Of a stretch of 51,480 bases of DNA, positions 44,689 to 51,480 are shown piece by piece. Source of the DNA: Sideroxydans sp. GTDB lineage: Bacteria; Pseudomonadota; Gammaproteobacteria; Burkholderiales; Gallionellaceae. Both the position numbers and the translations under genes were made by a program. Numbering within the stretch: position 1 is the stretch's first letter; each line of letters opens with the position of its first letter. The notes below the pieces were generated by a model. It saw only the letters and a list, made by a program, of their open reading frames with translations, ran no database searches and was not told where the DNA came from. The stretch is from the NCBI GenBank assembly GCA_013824485.1, contig PNNY01000004.1, positions 1-51,480 of the forward strand, given 5' to 3'.

Positions 44689-47058
44689 TTACTTCTTCTC
44701 GACCTGTCCCAACTTGCGCCAAGTCTCCAGCAAGGTGTCTGGGTTGAGCGACATGGTTTGGATACCTATCTCCATCAACCATTGCGCGAAGTCAAAATGG
44801 TCGGATGGGCCTTGGCCGCAGATACCAACATATTTGCCTTTACGGTTGCAGGTCTCGATGGCCATCTTGAGCAAGGCTTTCACGGCATCGTCGCGTTCGT
44901 CGAAGCGGTCTGCCACCAAGCTGGAGTCGCGATCCAGACCGAGCGTGAGTTGCGTCAGGTCGTTGGAGCCGATGGAGAAGCCGTCGAAGTATTCGAGGAA
45001 CTGCTCCGCCAGCAAGGCGTTGGAAGGGATCTCGCACATCATGATGAGACGCAAGCCATTCACGCCGCGCTTCAAGCCGTTCTTTTCCAAGGTGGCGACG
45101 ACTTCGCGTGCTTCGCCTACAGTACGCACGAAGGGGATCATCAACTCGACGTTGGTGTAACCCATCTTCTCGCGCACACGCTTCATGGCGCGGCATTCGA
45201 GTTCGAAGCAGTCGCTGAAGTTAGCGGCGACGTAACGACCCGCACCACGGAAGCCAATCATCGGATTCTCTTCCATCGGTTCGTAGATCTCGCCGCCGAT
45301 GAGTTTGCGGTATTCGTTCGACTTGAAGTCGGACATACGCACGATGACTTTCTTCGGCCAGAACGCAGCCGCCAAGGTGGCGACGCCTTCGGTGATCTTC
45401 TCTACATAGAACTCGACTGGATCGGCATAGCCTGCGCAACGTTGCATCACTGCTTCGTGGATCTTGGACGGCAGGCGGTTGTGTTCCAGCACGGCCTTGG
45501 GGTGGATGCCGATGAGGTTGTTGATGATGAATTCCAAGCGCGCCAAGCCCACACCTGCCGATGGCATCTGTGCGAATTCGAACGCCAGCGTGGGGTTACC
45601 CACGTTGAGCATCAACTTCACCGGGATCTGCGGCAGCGCTTCTTCGCTATGCACCACGATCTCGAACGGCAATTTGCCGTGATACACGAAACCAGTGTCG
45701 CCCTCGGCACAAGACACGGTTACCGATTCGCCTTCTTGCAATGCCGTGGTCGCATGGCCGCAACCCACGATGGCGGGGATGCCTAACTCACGCGCGATGA
45801 TGGCAGCGTGGCAGGTACGCCCGCCACGGTTGGTGACGATGGCGGCGGCCTTCTTCATCACCGGTTCCCAGTTGGGATCGGTCATGTCGGTGACCAGCAC
45901 GTCGCCCGCTTGTACTTTGCTCATCTCGGAGATGTCGTGAACGATACGCACGCGACCTGCCCCGATCTTTTGACCGATGGCGCGACCTTCCACCAATACG
46001 TCACCACGTTGTTGCAAACGATACTTCTCAGTGCCTCCTGCGGCTGCGTTCGACTTCACTGTCTCGGGACGCGCTTGCAGGATGTATAGCTTGCCATCTA
46101 AGCCATCTTTGCCCCACTCGATGTCCATCGGACGACCGTAGTGTTTCTCGATAGACATGGCGTAACGCGCCAGTTGCAACACGTCTTCGTCAGTGAGAGA
46201 GAAGCGACGTTGGTCAGCGACAGGAACAGGCTCGATGCGGCATGAGCGTCCAGCGGAACGCTGCTCGTCGAACACCATACGTTGTTGTTTGGAACCTAGG
46301 CCACGGCGCACGACCGCAGGGAAGCCCGCTGCCAGCTGTTGTTTGTGCACGTAGAACTCGTCGGGATTTACCGCGCCTTGCACCACCATCTCGCCCAAAC
46401 CATAAGACGAGGTGATGAATACCGCATCGCGGAAACCAGATTCGGTATCCATGGTGAACATCACACCCGATGCGCCCATGTCGGAACGCACCATGCGCTG
46501 GATACCGGCGGACAGTGCCACATCGGCGTGGGTGAAGTCTTTGTGTACGCGATAGGAGATGGCGCGGTCGTTGTACAAGGAAGCGAACACCTCACGGATG
46601 GCGTGCAGGATGTTGTCGATGCCATGGATGTTGAGGAAGGTCTCTTGCTGACCTGCGAAGGACGCGTCGGGCAAGTCTTCTGCGGTGGCAGAGGAGCGCA
46701 CGGCGAAGCTGCCTTCACCTTCGGCAACTAGCTTGTCGTAGTGGGTGCGGATCTCGGCATTCAGACGATCTGGTAGCGGCGCTTCCACTATCCAACTACG
46801 GATGGTGCGCCCCGCTTCTGCTAGCGCGGACACGTCATCCACGTTCAGGGTGGAGAGTCGCTCTTCGATACGCTTGTCCAGCCCGCCATACGCCAAGAAG
46901 TCGCGGTAAGCCTGTGCCGTGGTGGCAAAGCCGCCAGGGACGTGAACGCCTGATGAGCTCAGGTTCGAGATCATCTCGCCGAGAGAGGCGTTCTTTCCGC
47001 CCACCTCTGGAATGTCCGCGATACCGAGGGACTGGAATGGAATGACGTAGGGTTGCAT
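44689..47058 (-). CDS. ppsA: Phosphoenolpyruvate synthase
   Basis: The 789-residue enzyme has the N-terminal ATP-grasp-like domain ([38 protein letters not shown]), the swivelling phosphohistidine domain with [15 protein letters not shown] (about 420), and the C-terminal PEP/pyruvate barrel with [16 protein letters not shown] and GICGQGPSD. It makes PEP from pyruvate and ATP for gluconeogenesis. The ATG at 47058 has GGAGATAG upstream; a longer frame to 47088 is not needed. A MITE-like repeat lies in its upstream region. Confidence 0.97.
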   Translation of the reverse strand: MQPYVIPFQSLGIADIPEVGGKNASLGEMISNLSSSGVHVPGGFATTAQAYRDFLAYGGLDKRIEERLSTLNVDDVSALAEAGRTIRSWIVEAPLPDRLNAEIRTHYDKLVAEGEGSFAVRSSATAEDLPDASFAGQQETFLNIHGIDNILHAIREVFASLYNDRAISYRVHKDFTHADVALSAGIQRMVRSDMGASGVMFTMDTESGFRDAVFITSSYGLGEMVVQGAVNPDEFYVHKQQLAAGFPAVVRRGLGSKQQRMVFDEQRSAGRSCRIEPVPVADQRRFSLTDEDVLQLARYAMSIEKHYGRPMDIEWGKDGLDGKLYILQARPETVKSNAAAGGTEKYRLQQRGDVLVEGRAIGQKIGAGRVRIVHDISEMSKVQAGDVLVTDMTDPNWEPVMKKAAAIVTNRGGRTCHAAIIARELGIPAIVGCGHATTALQEGESVTVSCAEGDTGFVYHGKLPFEIVVHSEEALPQIPVKLMLNVGNPTLAFEFAQMPSAGVGLARLEFIINNLIGIHPKAVLEHNRLPSKIHEAVMQRCAGYADPVEFYVEKITEGVATLAAAFWPKKVIVRMSDFKSNEYRKLIGGEIYEPMEENPMIGFRGAGRYVAANFSDCFELECRAMKRVREKMGYTNVELMIPFVRTVGEAREVVATLEKNGLKRGVNGLRLIMMCEIPSNALLAEQFLEYFDGFSIGSNDLTQLTLGLDRDSSLVADRFDERDDAVKALLKMAIETCNRKGKYVGICGQGPSDHFDFAQWLMEIGIQTMSLNPDTLLETWRKLGQVEKK

Positions 47059-47082
47059 GACTATCTCCTGATGATTAGTAAC

Positions 47083-47223
47083 GGGCACATCTATAAATCC
47101 AAATTTCGTCGCAATACTGCGTTGCTCACAAAAAATTGCTTCTCACATATTTCATATATGCCGCGTCGCAATTTTTTGCTCGCGCCTTGTCTTGCTTAGA
47201 ACTTTGAATTTCTAGAAGCGCCC
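47083..47223 (-). repeat. MITE-like element, copy 1 (141 bp, 4-bp target duplication TAAC)
   Basis: The 141-bp segment is bounded by imperfect 18-bp terminal inverted repeats, read on the minus strand as GGGCGCTTCTAGAAATTC at the left end and, at the right, the complement of GGGCACATCTATAAATCC (14 of 18 match). It is flanked on both sides by TAAC. A related copy of the same length lies at 48036-48178. It contains no open frame and can fold into a long hairpin. It sits between the last gene of the rnf operon and ppsA. Confidence 0.8.
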
Positions 47224-47257
47224 TAACTACGATTGAATACATTCGCCGACTGGCAAC

Positions 47258-47452
47258 TTACCCCTGTTTACTTACAGATTTCTTGCATTGAGATTCACCG
47301 CATTTGTGATTGCCGCAGCCGCAACCTTCACCCTCTTCGCGTAAGGGGCCGAACTCGGGATGGCGTTCGGCGTAACGTCTTGCGGCGTTGCGCACTAAGA
47401 TGAACGCAGTCATCAGCGTCAGTACGATCAATATGGTCTGTATGTAGATCAT
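47258..47452 (-). CDS. Small membrane protein with cysteine-rich tail, downstream of rnfA
   Basis: The 64-residue protein has one N-terminal membrane helix (IQTILIVLTLMTAFILV), a basic stretch, and a cysteine-rich tail (GCGCGNHKCGESQCKK). Its architecture resembles small FeoB-associated cysteine-rich membrane proteins, but I cannot assign a family. It overlaps the rnfA stop by four bases and so is part of the rnf operon, in the place where rnfB stands in C-D-G-E-A-B operons. Confidence 0.7.
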   Translation of the reverse strand: MIYIQTILIVLTLMTAFILVRNAARRYAERHPEFGPLREEGEGCGCGNHKCGESQCKKSVSKQG

Positions 47453-48033
47453 TCCCCACCCCCCAATCCAGCGAATCCCATGAAGGTCAGCGACAGCAAT
47501 CCCGCCAAGATGAGCGATAGCGCCGTGCCCTGTACTAGTGTCGGCACATTCGCCAGTTGCAGACGCTCACGCAGCGAAGCCATCAACACCAAAGCCAGCG
47601 TGAATCCTGCACCGCCCCCAAACGAGAAAGTGAGCGATTGTGCGAAGTCGTAGTCACGTGCTGTCTGGAACAATGCTACGCCTAACACCGCACAATTGGT
47701 GGTGATGAGCGGCAGATAGATTCCCAGCGCGCGGAACAAGGCAGGGCTGTATTTCTTCATCACCATTTCGACCAGTTGCACAGATGAGGCGATGACCACG
47801 ATGTAGGAGATGAGGCGCAAGAAGTCGAGGTGGAAATAGCTCAACAACAAGTTCAATCCATAGGCACACAACGAGGCGACCAGCATCACGAAAGTAGTGG
47901 CGATACCCATCGGCAAAGCAGTCCCCAAACGACCAGACACGCCCAAGAACGGACACAGCCCCAAGAACATCGCCAACACGAAGTTGTTGGTGAGCAGGGT
48001 GGCGATAAAGATCTGGCTCAATGACTCATTCAT
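47449..48033 (-). CDS. rnfA: Electron transport complex subunit RnfA/RsxA
   Basis: The 194-residue protein has six membrane helices and is RnfA-like: NFVLAMFLGLCPFLGVSGRL near the start, GIYLPLITTNCAVLGVALFQ (about 105-125), FSFGGGAGFTLALVLMASLR. RnfA is an integral subunit of the ion-pumping ferredoxin:NAD oxidoreductase (Rnf) complex. The ATG at 48033 is formed at the junction with a MITE-like repeat, whose end supplies the ribosome-binding-like AAGGTG. Confidence 0.94.
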   Translation of the reverse strand: MNESLSQIFIATLLTNNFVLAMFLGLCPFLGVSGRLGTALPMGIATTFVMLVASLCAYGLNLLLSYFHLDFLRLISYIVVIASSVQLVEMVMKKYSPALFRALGIYLPLITTNCAVLGVALFQTARDYDFAQSLTFSFGGGAGFTLALVLMASLRERLQLANVPTLVQGTALSLILAGLLSLTFMGFAGLGGGE

Positions 48034-48035
48034 GT

Positions 48036-48178
48036 GGGCACCTTTGTAAATTCATTTTGCGGGCGAATCGCTGCGTCGCGTGCTCGTTCACGCCTCGCCT
48101 ATCTATCTGATATGTCTCGTTGTTCACTGCGCGGCTCCTTGCGCTTCATCCCGCAAAACAGAATTTCCAAAAGCGCCC
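48036..48178 (-). repeat. MITE-like element, copy 2 (143 bp, 4-bp target duplication ATGT)
   Basis: The 143-bp segment has terminal inverted repeats GGGCGCTTTTGGAAATTC and GGGCACCTTTGTAAATTC (15 of 18 match on the minus-strand reading), extended by TTTTGCGGG/CCCGCAAAA. ATGT flanks both ends. Left ends of the two copies match at 16 of 18 positions, and the copies share the same asymmetric ends and a related A/T-rich centre. It separates rnfE from rnfA. Confidence 0.8.
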
Positions 48179-48185
48179 ATGTTCT

Positions 48186-48812
48186 TCACTCTGTTGCCGA
48201 ACGACTGCGCATGAATGAGAACAGCAGCAGCCAAGCACCTAAAACGAAGAAGCCACCGGGTGGCAACACCATCACCACCCAAGGTTGGAAGTGTTCACCG
48301 AACAGCGAGAAGCCGAACAATTTGCCCGCGCCCAATATCTCGCGCGTCGCGCCCAAGGCCAGCAAACCGATGGTGAATCCGATGCCCATACCGAGTGCAT
48401 TCACGACAGCCTTGAGCGGCGGGTTCTTGGAAGCATGCGCCTCGGCACGCCCCAAGATGATGCAGTTCACCACGATGAGTTGGATGAATGCACCTAGTGC
48501 TTCGTACAGCGACAGACTCACCGCTTGGATGATGTAGTCCACCAGCGTCACGAAGGTGGCGATGATGACGATGTAGGTGGCGATACGGACTTCCTTCGGC
48601 ACCAAGTTGCGGATGAGTGAGACCAGCAGGCAAGAACTCACCAGCACGAACAAGGTGGCGATACCCATCGACACCGCGTTCACTGCGGAGACAGTCACCG
48701 CGAGCGTGGGGCACATACCCAACACCATGACGAACACGGGATTCTGCCGCCATACACCTTCCATGAAGGTATCGAAGGTGATGCCTTCGTCGATCTCTTT
48801 TTTCGGGTTCAT
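48186..48812 (-). CDS. rnfE: Electron transport complex subunit RnfE/RsxE
   Basis: The 208-residue protein has six membrane helices with the RnfE segments QNPVFVMVLGMCPTLAVTVS, FIQLIVVNCIILGRAEAHAS and LGMGIGFTIGLLALGATREI. It pairs with RnfA in the membrane part of the Rnf complex. It overlaps rnfG by four bases. The stop would have been seven bases from the rnfA start before the MITE-like insertion. Confidence 0.95.
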   Translation of the reverse strand: MNPKKEIDEGITFDTFMEGVWRQNPVFVMVLGMCPTLAVTVSAVNAVSMGIATLFVLVSSCLLVSLIRNLVPKEVRIATYIVIIATFVTLVDYIIQAVSLSLYEALGAFIQLIVVNCIILGRAEAHASKNPPLKAVVNALGMGIGFTIGLLALGATREILGAGKLFGFSLFGEHFQPWVVMVLPPGGFFVLGAWLLLFSFMRSRSATE

Positions 48813-49480
48813 GGAAGCAACTCCTTAACATGTGGCACTAACAGCGGCATCAACTTCTGCGCACTCTCATTGATGCCGCGACCGACGGCCTTGGTCGTGA
48901 CGGTCGCGCCTGCGATGGCATCGATCTCCCACGCGTTCTGCTTGCTGCCGTGCTTCACGACCTTCACCGCGTTCGCCAGTGCGCTCATCTCCGCGTTCAC
49001 GCGCACATCCAAGGCATCGAAGTTCTTGAGGAACTCCTTATCGGTGATGATCTTGTCGCCGATGCCGGGCGTCTCGCGCATAGACACCACGCCGATGCCG
49101 ATGATGCACTGGCACTTCGTATCGTAGCCGTACAGCACGCGCACCATGTCGGCGTAACCTTTGCCTGCCGCTTCTGCCGCGATGCCTTTGAGCACCCCCG
49201 CTTGGTCGTAAGCGGCGTAGAACTTCATGCCCCCTTCAGGAACGTTGCCTGTGAGGGCTTGGATACCACTTGGCGTGGCAACGTACTCGCTCACCTTTGC
49301 CGCCCCGGGCAGCACTTTGAACACGGCGCGCTCGACCATGATGCGTTTATTATTGGCGATAGCGTCTTGCGTACTTTCGTAAGCGCCCACGATGAGCACG
49401 CCGCAGATGCTCGCGACCAGTCCCATGGTGATGATCATCTTATTGCTGGGGCTGGTGTGCACTGGGATCGGTTCGCTCAT
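48809..49480 (-). CDS. rnfG: Electron transport complex subunit RnfG/RsxG
   Basis: The 223-residue protein has one N-terminal helix (MIITMGLVASICGVLIVGAY) and a periplasmic FMN domain. The covalent flavin site is the threonine of the DAIAGATVTTKAV segment (about 185-197). It carries electrons across the Rnf complex. Its start overlaps rnfD by four bases. Confidence 0.95.
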   Translation of the reverse strand: MSEPIPVHTSPSNKMIITMGLVASICGVLIVGAYESTQDAIANNKRIMVERAVFKVLPGAAKVSEYVATPSGIQALTGNVPEGGMKFYAAYDQAGVLKGIAAEAAGKGYADMVRVLYGYDTKCQCIIGIGVVSMRETPGIGDKIITDKEFLKNFDALDVRVNAEMSALANAVKVVKHGSKQNAWEIDAIAGATVTTKAVGRGINESAQKLMPLLVPHVKELLP

Positions 49481-50514
49481 GGCTTTTCCTTTCGGCCTGT
49501 GCCATACACGCGCGGTTGGGTGTATTGGTCGATGAGTGGCGTCAGTGCATTGCCCAGCAATATGGCGTACATCACCCCTTCAGTGAGGCCGCCGAAGTAA
49601 CGGATGATGACCGTCATCACGCCGATGATGACACCGTAGATCCACACACCGACGGGCGTGACGGGTGAGGTCGCCATATCGGTCGCCATGTAGATCGCAC
49701 CGATCATCAATCCGCCAGAGAGCAGCACGAAGAGCGGCGCGGGATAGTGCGCCGGGTCATACAGCTGGAACGCCCAAGCGGTGAGTGCTGCCGAACCTAG
49801 TACCGCGACAGGGATGCGCCAGTCCATGAATTTGCGTATGGCGAGATAAGCGCCGCACATCAGGATGAGCAGGGCGGAAGTCTCGCCTGCGGAGGCAGTC
49901 ACGGTGCCAGTCAGCAGGTCATGTGCCGAGGCGGTCACGTTCTCGAACTTCCAACGTGCCAAGGGTGTCGCGCCCGTGAAGGCATCCACGCCTTGCTGTT
50001 TCACCCAGCCCACGATGTCGGGCGGCATCATCAACGGTGCGGTGAAGGTGGTGGGGACGAACTCGCTGAAACGGTTGGCCGAGAACGCGGGTACCCAAGT
50101 GGTGATGGCCACGGGGAAGGCTGCTTGCACGAAGGCGCGGCCGACCAGGGCTGGGTTGAACGGATTGTGTCCCAGTCCGCCGAACATCGCCTTACCGATG
50201 GCGATGGCGACGAAACCGGCGACGATAGCCATCCACAAGGGGAAGGCGGGGGGCAGGGTCAGTCCCAGCAGGATGCCGGTGATCGCCGCGCTCCAGTCGC
50301 CCAGCGTGTTCGCATTGCGATTGAGCAGACGTTCAGTGGCAAGACAGGTGGCGGTGACGGTGAGCAACAGTGCCAGCGCCGACAAACCGTATTGCCACAC
50401 AGAGAAGCCGCAGATGGGCAGCAAGGAATACACCACGTTGCGCATGATGGTGGGTACGCTGTGTCCGCTGTGCTGATGAGGAGCGGCGCGTAGCTCGATA
50501 CGATGTTTACTCAC
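49477..50514 (-). CDS. rnfD: Electron transport complex subunit RnfD/RsxD
   Basis: The 345-residue membrane protein has about ten helices and the RnfD segments FGGLGHNPFNPALVGRAFVQ and FTGATPLARWKF, the latter carrying the covalent FMN threonine (about 185). The start is GTG at 50514, overlapping the rnfC stop. A cofactor-carrying membrane subunit of the Rnf complex. Confidence 0.95.
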   Translation of the reverse strand: MSKHRIELRAAPHQHSGHSVPTIMRNVVYSLLPICGFSVWQYGLSALALLLTVTATCLATERLLNRNANTLGDWSAAITGILLGLTLPPAFPLWMAIVAGFVAIAIGKAMFGGLGHNPFNPALVGRAFVQAAFPVAITTWVPAFSANRFSEFVPTTFTAPLMMPPDIVGWVKQQGVDAFTGATPLARWKFENVTASAHDLLTGTVTASAGETSALLILMCGAYLAIRKFMDWRIPVAVLGSAALTAWAFQLYDPAHYPAPLFVLLSGGLMIGAIYMATDMATSPVTPVGVWIYGVIIGVMTVIIRYFGGLTEGVMYAILLGNALTPLIDQYTQPRVYGTGRKEKP

Positions 50515-51480
50515 GTCACCTTCTCCCGGTTCTTAAGAAAATACTTGGCGACACGAAATTGTTGCACCAGGGGAATATGTGAGGGACACACATAGCTGCA
50601 ACAGCCGCATTCAAAACATTCGCCAAGTAAAAACGATTCTGCCATCACGTCGTATTCACGTTTGGCAGCCAACATGCCCAACTGGGTCGGATTAAGTTTC
50701 TTCGGACAGGCGTTCACGCACTCTCCGCAATGGATACAAGGATAGATCTGAGGGGGTTCCGCATCCTTCTTGCCAAAGGCCAATACGCCGCAAACACCTT
50801 TGGTGATGGGCACGTCCACCGAGGGGATGGTCGTCCCCATCATTGGGCCACCCAAGATGATCTCGTTCGCTGTGCTGCGCGCGCCTACATATTCAAGTAC
50901 GAAGCGTAAAGGGGTGCCGATAGGGATGATGTAGTTGCCAGGCCGTTCGACCGAGGGGCCTGCGATGGTGATGACGCGTTCGGTCATGCCTTCACCCAGC
51001 GGCAATAATCTACCGATGTAGGCGAGCGTCATCACGTTGTTCATCACCACGCCGACGGCGGAGCTGCGTTTGCCTGCGGGGACTTCGCGACCTAGCAAGG
51101 CTTTGATCAGTGTCTCGGCCGCACCTTGCGGGTATTTGGTCGCCACGACTTTGACGGATACCGAACCATCAGCCGGTAATGCGGCTTTCAAAACAGCGAC
51201 CGCATCCATCTTGTTGTCCTCTACCGCGATGATGGCGTGGGGTGCACCGCACACACGGCGTGCGTACTTGATGCCCTCCATGATGTCCTGCGCACGCTCC
51301 ACCATCACGCGATGGTCGCAAGTGAGGAAAGGTTCGCACTCCGCGCCGTTGACGATGATGGTGTCGATAGTGCAACCATTGGGTGGGATGAGCTTTGCGT
51401 GAGTGGGGAAAGTGGCGCCACCTTTACCGGCGACACCGACTTCTTGCATCACTAAAGCGAGCTCTCGTCCGCTCAGTTTC
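50511..51480 (-). CDS. rnfC: Electron transport complex subunit RnfC/RsxC, partial (5' end outside window)
   Basis: The visible 3' part (about 323 residues) contains GVAGKGGATFPTHAKL, the NADH/FMN-binding Rossmann-like segment (IIVNGAECEPFLTCDHRVM), VPAGKRSSAVGVVMNNV, and two 4Fe-4S motifs CIHCGECVNACP and CFECGCCSYVCPS near the C-terminus. The frame stays open to the window edge (LSGRELALV), so the start is missing. RnfC takes electrons from or to NADH. It is the promoter-proximal visible gene of the rnf operon. Confidence 0.95.
   Translation of the reverse strand, partial: KLSGRELALVMQEVGVAGKGGATFPTHAKLIPPNGCTIDTIIVNGAECEPFLTCDHRVMVERAQDIMEGIKYARRVCGAPHAIIAVEDNKMDAVAVLKAALPADGSVSVKVVATKYPQGAAETLIKALLGREVPAGKRSSAVGVVMNNVMTLAYIGRLLPLGEGMTERVITIAGPSVERPGNYIIPIGTPLRFVLEYVGARSTANEIILGGPMMGTTIPSVDVPITKGVCGVLAFGKKDAEPPQIYPCIHCGECVNACPKKLNPTQLGMLAAKREYDVMAESFLLGECFECGCCSYVCPSHIPLVQQFRVAKYFLKNREKVT

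Noticed and set aside
44758-45786. 342-codon plus-strand frame opposite ppsA
   Set aside because: Antisense to the PEP synthase gene, histidine- and valine-rich with no domain; a codon-bias shadow.
47258-47452. Truncated RnfB
   Set aside because: It has a membrane helix and cysteines but lacks the RnfB cysteine spacing (LPG-NCG-CG type motif) and ferredoxin domains; it reads as a complete small protein, not a fragment.

Overview
The window looks like a betaproteobacterial chromosome. Gene content and order (rsmI/lpoA/yraN/SIS/BON, glnA-ntrB-ntrC, thiC behind a TPP riboswitch, an rnf operon) suggest the Nitrosomonadales, perhaps a relative of Gallionellaceae. That placement is inferred from gene style and was not tested. 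No rRNA, tRNA or CRISPR array was seen.

Layout. 1-1396: two small c-type cytochromes of the cytochrome c'/c556 type and a four-helix membrane protein. 1397-7908: about 550 bases without a convincing gene, then a tightly overlapping leftward operon of three tyrosine-recombinase-like proteins and one small coiled-coil protein. This is the core of a mobile element, and its right end cuts through a redoxin gene at the codons just before the expected active site. 8127-15414: rsmE, a tautomerase followed by a REP-like palindrome and the tail of a second tautomerase copy, argA, an Fe(II)-trafficking protein, then a polyphosphate block (ppk, a lysine-rich protein, sixA, and polyphosphate:AMP phosphotransferase). 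15424-19911: leftward genes of mostly unknown function (outer-membrane-like protein, DUF2288, gamma-carbonic anhydrase, four small membrane proteins, and a cold-shock/Excalibur fusion). 19957-25303: pyrC and an RND efflux pair. 25380-30573: rsmI divergent from lpoA-yraN-SIS-BON-rfaE2-DUF971-ubiE. 30599-32725: small accessory genes and a secreted phosphoesterase whose signal peptide contains an in-frame palindromic repeat. 32728-37459: ntrC, ntrB, a DUF4124 protein, and glnA with a sigma-54 promoter and an upstream NtrC site. 37448-43833: CDF transporter, rhodanese, a HAMP-PAS sensor without an output domain, uppP, two cysteine-cluster proteins, and thiC. 43977-44509: a RelE/Phd-type toxin-antitoxin pair. 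44689-51480: ppsA and the 3' part of an rnf operon (C-D-G-E-A plus a small cysteine-rich membrane protein); rnfC runs off the right edge.

The most unusual sequence structures are mobile or repetitive. They are the four-gene recombinase operon, two related MITE-like elements of about 142 bp with 4-bp target duplications inside the rnf/ppsA region (one now supplies the ribosome-binding site of rnfA), the 69-bp palindrome inserted in frame in a signal peptide, and the REP-like palindrome joined to a decayed tautomerase paralogue.
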